Source of the DNA: Lachnospiraceae bacterium
GTDB taxonomy: Bacteria; Bacillota; Clostridia; Lachnospirales; Lachnospiraceae
Direction of reading: 5' to 3'
NCBI GenBank assembly: GCA_017477805.1
Contig: JAFUUM010000447.1
Coordinates: forward strand, 1 to 11,827
Length of the DNA: 11,827 nt
This document shows positions 6,964 through 11,827 of this stretch, in pieces; position 1 is the first letter of the stretch; each line of letters opens with the position of its first letter. The notes under the pieces are model-generated. The model searched no databases and was not told the DNA's origin. It worked only from the letters and a program-made list of their open reading frames with translations. The position numbers were made by a program, and so were the translations under genes.

Positions 6964-7641
6964 ATGGAACGTTACAAGGAAGAATTTATCGAATTTATGG
7001 TGGACTGCAATGTGCTGAAGTTTGGTGACTTCGTGACCAAGAGCGGCAGAAAGACACCGATTTTTGTAAATACCGGGTTTTACCGTACGGGAGCACAGCT
7101 TCGGAAACTGGGTCAGTATTATGCCCGCGCCATCAAAGAGACCTACGGCCTTGATTTCGATATCCTCTTCGGACCCGCTTACAAGGGTATTCCCCTTTCC
7201 GTGGCAGCTTCCGTAGCCATCTCCGAACTCTATGACAAAGAGATCGGATACTGCTCCAATCGAAAGGAAGTAAAGGATCACGGCGATAAGGGCATCCTTC
7301 TGGGAACCCCCATCGAGGAAAACAGCCGCATCGTCATCATTGAGGACGTGACCACAGCCGGCACTTCCATCGGTGAGACCCTTCCCATCATCAAGGAACA
7401 GGCAGCGAGCGCCAAGGTCTGCGGACTGGTTGTCAGCGTGGACCGTATGGAGAGAGGACAGGGCGAAAAGAGCGCGCTCCAGGAGATCTCCGAAGTTTAC
7501 GGCTTCCCCACCACAGCCATCGTTACCATGGCAGAGGTGGTAGAGCATCTGTATAACCGTCCTTACAACGGAAAAGTTTACATCGATGATACCCTGAAGG
7601 CAGCCATCGATGCCTATTACGAGCAGTGGGGAGTAAAATGA
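6964..7641 (+). CDS. pyrE: Orotate phosphoribosyltransferase
   Basis: The enzyme joins orotate to PRPP, giving orotidine 5'-phosphate, the substrate of PyrF encoded two genes upstream. It has 225 residues, within the family's range. Recognised elements are the orotate-side FVTKSGRKTPIFVNTGFY (23-40), ILFGPAYKGIPLSVA (67-81), the flexible catalytic loop NRKEVKDHGDKG (99-110, with R100, K101, K104 and H106) and the PRPP-binding IIEDVTTAGTS (125-135, with the acidic pair E127/D128). ATG 6964 has AAGGAG at 6951-6956, seven bases upstream. The stop codon overlaps the ATG of the next gene (ATGA at 7638-7641), so the small membrane protein is probably translationally coupled to it. Confidence 0.97.
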   Translation: MERYKEEFIEFMVDCNVLKFGDFVTKSGRKTPIFVNTGFYRTGAQLRKLGQYYARAIKETYGLDFDILFGPAYKGIPLSVAASVAISELYDKEIGYCSNRKEVKDHGDKGILLGTPIEENSRIVIIEDVTTAGTSIGETLPIIKEQAASAKVCGLVVSVDRMERGQGEKSALQEISEVYGFPTTAIVTMAEVVEHLYNRPYNGKVYIDDTLKAAIDAYYEQWGVK

Positions 7642-7952
7642 GGCAGTACCTTTTTACCAATAAATTCTATTCCGCAAAATCCGTGATGTCCGTGGTACTG
7701 GGATGCGCAGCCCTGTTTTTCCTGGTCCTTGCCTGTATCCATTCTTTCCGGGTGCGGGGGAATGTGGACGCGGGAGCGGGACTGACGGCTTTTCTGGCCA
7801 TGGTCTATGCCATCATCGGCTTGTTTCTGGCCATCTGGTCCAGGCTGGAAAGGGACAGGTTTTACCTCTTTGCCTACATCGGGATGGGGGTGAATGCTCT
7901 CTCCCTTGCACTCACGAGTGCCATTCTTTATGCGGGAGCACTGTTATCATGA
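7638..7952 (+). CDS. Small three-helix membrane protein, possibly DUF6142-like
   Basis: This is a 104-residue protein made almost wholly of membrane helices. Three segments are apparent, roughly residues 14-34, 45-66 and 76-101. Polar, positively charged residues (FRVR, RLERDR) lie in the loops. ATG 7638 overlaps the pyrE stop as ATGA and has GGGAG at 7629-7633; an in-frame GTG at 7626 would add four residues but would sit within that ribosome binding site. The layout resembles small clostridial membrane proteins grouped as DUF6142, which I recall near similar genes in Lachnospiraceae. That match is from memory and tentative, and no function is known. Its TGA overlaps the ATG of the next gene, so pyrE, this gene and the next form a chain of ATGA-coupled genes. 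Confidence 0.75.
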   Translation: MRQYLFTNKFYSAKSVMSVVLGCAALFFLVLACIHSFRVRGNVDAGAGLTAFLAMVYAIIGLFLAIWSRLERDRFYLFAYIGMGVNALSLALTSAILYAGALLS

Positions 7953-8758
7953 GCGTAATGTTTGAAGCGGACAATGAGGATTCATTGAAAGAACGGCAGA
8001 CACTGGCTGTTTCAAGATTGAAAGAACTTCATCAGGAGGGCTTACCCGATATCGACCAGGTCGAAAAAAAGGGGAAGCCCTTTGCGTGTTTTCTGAATGA
8101 ACTGATCCGGGAGGCTCTGAAAGGGGCAGCCGGAGAGGCTTCGGAAGGGTCCAAAGAAGTCCCGGTCATGGAAGATGCCGCAGGGGAAACTGCGGAAAAA
8201 GCAGCCGCAGAGTACCCTGAGACCGCGCCATACATCCGGCTCCTTTTGGGGGAAACAAAACGCATTACCGACCGGGGCCGGGAAGAGGACGTGATCCGGC
8301 TGGAACTTCTCCTGCAGGTTTTGGGAGAGATCGCCTGTAAAGCGGAAGAGGGAGAGGAAGTTCTGGTCCCGGATACCTTTCAGGAGTCTTTCTACTGGTT
8401 CTACAGTGATTATTCGGAGACGGTGTTAAAGCACTCTCTGACAGAGGCTGCAAGGATGGGCGTGAGTTTCCCCGGGGAGTTTGCCCGCACCCTTCCCTAT
8501 GCATCGGGCTTTCTGGAGTGGGGGGATCTGACGGAACTCTCTACGGTACCGGCAAAAGATGGGGAAGAGAAAGATTTTCTGATCCTCTTTGATGCCAATC
8601 TGGCAACGAGGAGGCTGGAAGCCTTTTCCGAAGCCCGAAAAGAGGTCACGGAGGAGACGGGGAGCAGCGTAAAAACGGATTTTGCGGTCTCTTCGGAACT
8701 TTGCGGACAAAACAGGAATTACCGGCATTTTGTCAAAAGGCTGGGGGAACTTCCCTAA
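7949..8758 (+). CDS. Acidic protein of uncertain family; possible remnant of an M29-type aminopeptidase
   Basis: ATG 7949 overlaps the previous stop codon (ATGA) and gives 269 residues; the open frame upstream to 7703 is a shadow of the membrane protein gene. There is no signal peptide or membrane helix. An Ala/Glu-rich, probably disordered linker lies at ~57-90. Several scattered pieces recall the helical N-terminal domain of Lachnospiraceae M29 leucyl aminopeptidases as I remember them: KERQTLAVSRLKEL (14-27), REEDVIRLELLLQV (111-124) and FYWFYSDYSETV (148-159). A later LFDANLATRRLEAF (213-226) recalls a stretch further along those enzymes. The M29 catalytic domain and its metal ligands are absent, and the protein is far shorter than the ~650 residues I remember for those enzymes. 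The reading frame is intact, so if related it is a shortened, non-peptidase derivative. The coding call is solid; the relationship is speculative. Confidence 0.75.
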   Translation: MSVMFEADNEDSLKERQTLAVSRLKELHQEGLPDIDQVEKKGKPFACFLNELIREALKGAAGEASEGSKEVPVMEDAAGETAEKAAAEYPETAPYIRLLLGETKRITDRGREEDVIRLELLLQVLGEIACKAEEGEEVLVPDTFQESFYWFYSDYSETVLKHSLTEAARMGVSFPGEFARTLPYASGFLEWGDLTELSTVPAKDGEEKDFLILFDANLATRRLEAFSEARKEVTEETGSSVKTDFAVSSELCGQNRNYRHFVKRLGELP

Positions 8759-8761
8759 AGG

Positions 8762-8776
8762 TTGCATGTAATGCAA
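8762..8776. repeat. Palindrome 1 upstream of purE (operator-like)
   Basis: TTGCAT-GTA-ATGCAA is a perfect inverted repeat with 6-base arms and a 3-base spacer. Its left arm coincides with the best -35 candidate, so a bound repressor would block the promoter if that promoter is real. The sequence pattern is seen directly; binding is inference. Confidence 0.5.
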
Positions 8777-8787
8777 ATATCGGCTAA

Positions 8788-8802
8788 ACTACCATAGGTA
8801 GT
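8788..8802. repeat. Palindrome 2 upstream of purE (operator-like)
   Basis: ACTACC-ATA-GGTAGT is a perfect inverted repeat with 6-base arms and a 3-base spacer, centred 26 bases after palindrome 1. With a small bulge the stem can extend outward (AA on the left with TT on the right). No T-run follows, so it is not an intrinsic terminator. It overlaps the end of the -10 candidate and the probable transcription start, a usual position for an operator. Confidence 0.5.
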
Positions 8803-8866
8803 GTTTGCTCGCGGGTACGATATCAGATTGTTGTATTCGGAGAGCAAAATGAGGAGTTTATGAAAA

Positions 8867-8872
8867 AAGGAG
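8867..8872 (+). promoter_or_regulatory. Ribosome binding site that fixes the purE start
   Basis: AAGGAG lies 8 bases before ATG 8881. The in-frame ATG at 8860 has GAGGAG at 8851-8856, only three bases away, which is too close for efficient use. Starting at 8881 gives MAQVGIIMGSDSD, the usual PurE beginning; the extra MKKGDRK from 8860 is not typical. Confidence 0.75.
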
Positions 8873-8880
8873 ACAGGAAG

Positions 8881-9387
8881 ATGGCACAGGTTGGGATCAT
8901 CATGGGCAGCGATTCGGACATGCCCGTTATGGCAAAAGCAGCGGATATACTGGAAAAGTTCGGTATTTCCTACGAAATGACAATCCTTTCGGCTCACAGA
9001 GAGCCGGATCAGTTCTTTGAGTACGCAAAGAGCGCGGAAGCAAAGGGATTTAAGGTGATCATCGCCGGAGCCGGCATGGCAGCTCATCTGCCGGGCATGT
9101 GCGCAGCGATCTTCCCGCTGCCGGTCATCGGCGTTCCCATGCACACCACTTCTCTCGGTGGAAGAGATTCCCTGTATTCCAGCGTTCAGATGCCCACCGG
9201 TATCCCCGTGGCAACGGTAGCCATCGGTGGCGGTGCCAACGCAGGCATCCTGGCAGCTAAGATCCTTGCTACCGGCGATGCGGCTCTTCTGGAAAAATTG
9301 AAAAAATACAGTGCTGACATGGCCTCTGAAGTGGAAGCAAAAGACAAGAAGCTTCAGGAAGTCGGTTACAAGGCATATACAAAATAA
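8881..9387 (+). CDS. purE: N5-carboxyaminoimidazole ribonucleotide mutase (class I PurE)
   Basis: PurE makes carboxyaminoimidazole ribonucleotide (CAIR) in purine synthesis. The 168-residue product starts with the nucleotide-phosphate loop IIMGSDSDMPVM (6-17) and has SAHREPD (37-43, catalytic H39), IIAGAGMAAHLPGM (60-73), PVIGVPM (81-87) and the late GGGANAGILAA motif (116-126). Serine and histidine in GSDSD and SAHR fit the class I mutase, which uses N5-CAIR and needs a PurK partner. Class II, which uses CO2 directly, cannot be excluded by eye, and no purK is in this window. purE is the first gene after the palindrome-bearing gap and probably opens a purE-purM-purN-purD operon. It ends with two stop codons in a row (TAATAA). 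Confidence 0.95.
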   Translation: MAQVGIIMGSDSDMPVMAKAADILEKFGISYEMTILSAHREPDQFFEYAKSAEAKGFKVIIAGAGMAAHLPGMCAAIFPLPVIGVPMHTTSLGGRDSLYSSVQMPTGIPVATVAIGGGANAGILAAKILATGDAALLEKLKKYSADMASEVEAKDKKLQEVGYKAYTK

Positions 9388-9406
9388 TAAGACCGTAAAC
9401 GCGTCG

Positions 9407-9421
9407 GCCGCAGAGAGCGGC
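9407..9421 (+). repeat. GC-only hairpin between purE and purM
   Basis: GCCGC-AGAGA-GCGGC can form a 5-base stem, all G-C pairs, with a 5-base loop, just before the purM ribosome binding site (AAGGA 9425-9429). There is no U-run, so it is not a terminator. It might shield the upstream message end or tune purM translation. The stem is short, so this is a modest claim. Confidence 0.35.
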
Positions 9422-9435
9422 GGAAAGGACAGGAA

Positions 9436-10461
9436 ATGGATTACAAGTCAGCAGGTGTGGATATCGAAGCCGGATACAGATCCGTAGAACTGATGAAAAA
9501 ATATGTGAGCGAGACCGTAAGGCCCGAGGTCCTCGGCGGCATCGGCGGATTCTCCGGAGCATTTTCTTTAAAGGCCATCAAAGACATGGAGGAGCCCGTT
9601 CTCTTATCCGGAACCGATGGCGTTGGTACCAAGATCAAGGCAGCGTTCCTGATGGACAAGCATGATACCGTGGGGATCGACTGCGTGGCCATGTGTGTGA
9701 ACGATGTGGCATGTGCCGGCGGCGAGCCTCTGTTTTTCCTGGATTATATCGCCTGCGGTAAAAACATCCCCGAGAAGATCGCAGAGATCGTAAAGGGTGT
9801 TGCGGAAGGCTGTAAGCAGGCAGGATGTTCTCTTGTTGGCGGTGAGACCGCAGAGCATCCCGGACTGATGCCAGAAGACGAATATGATGTAGCCGGCTTT
9901 ACCGTTGGTGTTGCCGATAAAAAGGACATGATCACAGGCGAGAACTTAAAGGCAGGAGATGTGCTCATCGGTCTTGCCAGCACCGGTATCCATTCCAACG
10001 GCTTTTCTCTGATCCGGAAAGTTTTCCCCATGACCAAAGAAAGCCTGGAAACTTATTATGACGAGCTGGGAGCAACCCTTGGAGAGACCCTCCTGACTCC
10101 CACCAGGATCTATGTAAAAGCCCTGAAGTCCATCAAGGACGCAGGTGTAAGAGTAAAGGCCTGCAGCCACATCACCGGCGGCGGTTTTTACGAGAATATC
10201 CCCCGCATGCTGAAGGACGGCGTGAACGCGGAAGTGGATCTTAAGAGCTTCCCCGTACCTCCCATCTTCAAGCTCCTTCAGGAAAAGGGCGGTATTTCCG
10301 ATCAGATGATGTACAACACTTACAATATGGGCCTTGGCATGATCCTTGCAGTGGATCCCGCCGATGTGGAGAAGACCATGGAAGCCGCAAAGGCAGCCGG
10401 AGATACTCCTTACATCGTGGGTAAGATCGTTGAGGGAGAAAAGGGAGTGACCTTATGTTAA
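9436..10461 (+). CDS. purM: Phosphoribosylformylglycinamidine cyclo-ligase (AIR synthetase)
   Basis: PurM closes the imidazole ring, converting FGAM to AIR with ATP. At 341 residues it matches the family length (~345). Typical elements are the start DYKSAGVDIEAG (2-13), GIGGFSGAFSL (35-45), the nucleotide/phosphate-binding SGTDGVGTK (58-66), CVNDVACAGGEPLFFLDY (87-104) with its conserved ND and GGEPLFF, GCSLVGGETAEHPG (in the middle), LIGLASTGIHSNGFSL and SHITGGGFYENIPR toward the C-terminus. ATG 9436 has AAGGA at 9425-9429 six bases upstream. The stop overlaps the next gene: purN begins at ATG 10455, seven bases inside the end of purM, so translation of PurN is likely coupled. Its product AIR is the precursor on the branch that PurE acts on. 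Confidence 0.97.
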   Translation: MDYKSAGVDIEAGYRSVELMKKYVSETVRPEVLGGIGGFSGAFSLKAIKDMEEPVLLSGTDGVGTKIKAAFLMDKHDTVGIDCVAMCVNDVACAGGEPLFFLDYIACGKNIPEKIAEIVKGVAEGCKQAGCSLVGGETAEHPGLMPEDEYDVAGFTVGVADKKDMITGENLKAGDVLIGLASTGIHSNGFSLIRKVFPMTKESLETYYDELGATLGETLLTPTRIYVKALKSIKDAGVRVKACSHITGGGFYENIPRMLKDGVNAEVDLKSFPVPPIFKLLQEKGGISDQMMYNTYNMGLGMILAVDPADVEKTMEAAKAAGDTPYIVGKIVEGEKGVTLC

Positions 10462-11063
10462 AGATCCTCGTATGCGTATCCGGCGGCGGCACCAATCTTC
10501 AGGCCATCCTTGACGGCATCGAAAAGGGCACTGTCCGCAATGCAAAAGTGGTGGAAGTCATCAGCAACAATCCCGGCGTGTACGCTTTGGAGCGTGCCAA
10601 GAATGCCGGAGTAAAGGGCGTTTGTGTTTCTCCCAAGGATTATGCTGACAGAGAAGAGTTCCACAGGGCACTCATTGAAGAGATCGACAGCGTATCGCCG
10701 GATCTCATCGTGCTTGCCGGCTTTTTGGTAAATATCCCTTCGGAGCTGGTACGGAAGTACCCCCGGCGGATCATCAATATCCACCCGTCCCTGATCCCTT
10801 CTTTCTGCGGAAAAGGCTATTACGGCCTGAAAGTCCATGAAGCGGCCCTGGCCCGTGGGGTGAAAGTCACCGGAGCAACGGTGCATATCGTGGATGACGG
10901 TGTGGACACCGGCCCGATCCTGATGCAGAAAGCAGTGGAAGTACAGCCCGGAGATACTCCGGAAGTGCTGCAAAAACGGGTTATGGAACAGGCAGAATGG
11001 GTGATCTTACCCGGTGTGATCGATAAGATCGCCACCGGAGAGTTATCCCTGGAAAACAGTTAA
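10455..11063 (+). CDS. purN: Phosphoribosylglycinamide formyltransferase (GAR transformylase, folate dependent)
   Basis: PurN transfers a formyl group from 10-formyltetrahydrofolate to GAR, the product of PurD encoded next. The 202 residues include the glycine-rich phosphate loop VSGGGTNLQAI (8-18), VLAGF (86-90) and the catalytic stretch IINIHPSLIPSF (106-117), with N108 and H110 as the expected Asn and His. VDDGVDTGPIL (146-156) supplies the catalytic Asp (D148 by alignment with E. coli D144). The folate-side segment reads SFCGKGYYGLKVHEA, slightly longer than in E. coli but of a form I recall in other Firmicutes. ATG 10455 overlaps the purM end and is preceded by GGGAG at 10443-10447. purD starts 15 bases after its stop. 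Confidence 0.96.
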   Translation: MLKILVCVSGGGTNLQAILDGIEKGTVRNAKVVEVISNNPGVYALERAKNAGVKGVCVSPKDYADREEFHRALIEEIDSVSPDLIVLAGFLVNIPSELVRKYPRRIINIHPSLIPSFCGKGYYGLKVHEAALARGVKVTGATVHIVDDGVDTGPILMQKAVEVQPGDTPEVLQKRVMEQAEWVILPGVIDKIATGELSLENS

Positions 11064-11078
11064 GAAAGAGGATGGAAG

Positions 11079-11827
11079 ATGAAGGTTCTGATCGTAGGAA
11101 GCGGCGGAAGAGAGCATGCGATCGCGCTGGCTGTCAGCCGCAGCAAAAGAGCGGATAAGATCTACTGTGCACCCGGAAATGCGGGCATTGCCTCCCTGGC
11201 GGAATGCGTTCCCATCGGGGCAATGGAATTTGACAAGATCGTGGCGTTTTCCAAAGAAAAGGCCATCGATCTCGTGATCGTGGGAATGGATGATCCCCTG
11301 GTGGGCGGTCTTGTGGATGAGCTGGAAAAAGCAGGCATCCGTGCATTCGGTCCCCGGAAAAATGCAGCGATCCTGGAAGGGTCCAAAGCATTCTCCAAGG
11401 ATCTGATGAAAAAGTACAACATCCCCACCGCAGCTTACGAGACCTTTACCGATGCGGAAGCAGCCCTTGCCTATCTGCGCAGCGATAAGGCAGCCTTCCC
11501 CATTGTTTTGAAAGCGGATGGACTGGCTCTCGGGAAGGGCGTTCTCATCTGCGAAAACCTTGCGGATGCGGAAGAAGGCGTCCGGACCATCATGGAAGAT
11601 AAGAAATTCGGAGATGCCGGAAACACCATGGTCATCGAAGAATTCATGACCGGAAGAGAATTATCGGTTCTCTCCTTTGTAGATGGAAAGACCATCCGGA
11701 TCATGGCCTCAGCCCAGGATCACAAGCGGGCCAAGGACGGGGATCAGGGTCTTAACACCGGCGGAATGGGAAACTTTTCTCCCAGTCCGTTCTACACCGC
11801 GGAAGTGGATGACTTCTGCAAAAAGTA
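11079..11827 (+). CDS. purD: Phosphoribosylamine-glycine ligase (GAR synthetase), 5' part
   Basis: PurD is an ATP-grasp enzyme that ligates glycine to phosphoribosylamine, giving GAR. The gene runs off the window end after 249 complete codons of about 420-430. Seen are the N-terminal VLIVGSGGREHAIA (3-16), APGNAG (31-36), FGPRKNAAILEGSKAFSKD (90-108), the ATP-grasp stretch FPIVLKADGLALGKGV, TMVIEEFMTGRELS, then AQDHKRAKDGDQG and NTGGMGNFSPSP. The usual GPExPL motif reads GMDDPL (69-74), a mild departure. ATG 11079 has GAGG at 11068-11071, and the in-frame sequence begins exactly like other PurD proteins. An earlier ATG at 11072 is out of frame. purD closes the visible purE-M-N-D run, 15 bases after purN. 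Confidence 0.95.
   Translation, partial: MKVLIVGSGGREHAIALAVSRSKRADKIYCAPGNAGIASLAECVPIGAMEFDKIVAFSKEKAIDLVIVGMDDPLVGGLVDELEKAGIRAFGPRKNAAILEGSKAFSKDLMKKYNIPTAAYETFTDAEAALAYLRSDKAAFPIVLKADGLALGKGVLICENLADAEEGVRTIMEDKKFGDAGNTMVIEEFMTGRELSVLSFVDGKTIRIMASAQDHKRAKDGDQGLNTGGMGNFSPSPFYTAEVDDFCKK

Larger units (their letters stand above)
8759..8880 (+). promoter_or_regulatory. Intergenic region ahead of the purine genes; likely regulatory
   Basis: This is the longest gap in the window (122 bases to the preferred purE start) and a natural place for a purine operon promoter. A weak promoter match is TTGCAT (8762-8767), 17 bases, then TAAACT (8785-8790); it has 3/6 and 4/6 consensus matches, so the call is not firm. 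Two perfect palindromes, listed separately, lie on or next to these hexamers. I do not see the conserved core of a purine riboswitch, nor a CCGAAC-type PurR box. Confidence 0.45.

Noticed and set aside
6616..7548. Minus-strand open frame (310 codons) opposite the deacetylase-like gene and pyrE
   Set aside because: It covers two well-supported genes on the + strand, and its translation has no family features.
7703..7948. Upstream in-frame extension of the 7949-8758 gene
   Set aside because: The extension overlaps the membrane protein gene in another frame, its translation is Gly/His/Cys-rich without a pattern, and the ATGA overlap at 7949 gives a much better start.
8765..8802. Palindrome 2 as a BlaI/MecI-type operator
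   Set aside because: ACTACC/GGTAGT is only loosely like the TACA/TGTA core of such operators, and no such regulator is encoded nearby.
8759..8860. Purine riboswitch ahead of purE
   Set aside because: The conserved loops and junction sequence of that riboswitch are not visible, and the two dyads here do not make the three-way junction expected.
1..11827. Mobile element, CRISPR, prophage, toxin-antitoxin or defence genes, and tRNA or rRNA genes
   Set aside because: No transposase, integrase, regularly spaced repeats or RNA gene sequence was seen; the genes are all co-directional housekeeping or signalling types.

Overview
The window looks like a chromosomal stretch of a Gram-positive clostridium, most likely Lachnospiraceae. 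The supports are an upstream gene end resembling the DUF6465 family, a long-form PyrF, the purE-purM-purN-purD order, strong AGGAG-type ribosome binding sites, and a moderate GC content with many Ile-ATC codons. This placement is inference from gene families and style. There is no rRNA or protein comparison to anchor it.

All genes lie on the + strand, packed with overlaps or short gaps. No intergenic stretch exceeds about 125 bases. Region 1 (1-3021) holds the end of a small DUF6465-like gene, then a translationally coupled cyclic-di-GMP pair: a membrane diguanylate cyclase with an AGDEF active site, and a REC-(degenerate GGDEF)-EAL response regulator with intact phosphodiesterase residues. 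Region 2 (3022-5153) holds a DAHP synthase for aromatic amino acid synthesis, behind a duplicated Shine-Dalgarno, and an overlapping TPR lipoprotein gene. Region 3 (5154-8758) holds pyrF, a cytoplasmic NodB-type deacetylase-like protein, pyrE, a small three-helix membrane protein and an acidic protein of uncertain family. Region 4 (8759-11827) starts with a 122-base intergenic region carrying two perfect palindromes. It continues with purE, purM, purN and the first two thirds or so of purD, which runs off the window.

Functionally this is mainly a nucleotide biosynthesis block: the last two steps of UMP synthesis (PyrE, PyrF) and four enzymes of IMP synthesis (PurD, PurN, PurM, PurE). It sits next to a shikimate entry enzyme and a c-di-GMP signalling pair. 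PyrE, PurD and the purine pathway all depend on PRPP or its products, so clustering makes metabolic sense.

I found no mobile element, CRISPR array, RNA gene, prophage or defence system. The items most worth a second look are the protein at 7949-8758, which may be a remnant of an M29-type aminopeptidase; the twin palindromes ahead of purE; the duplicated Shine-Dalgarno ahead of the DAHP synthase gene; and a pyr cluster that has a deacetylase-like gene between pyrF and pyrE and no pyrK or pyrD there.
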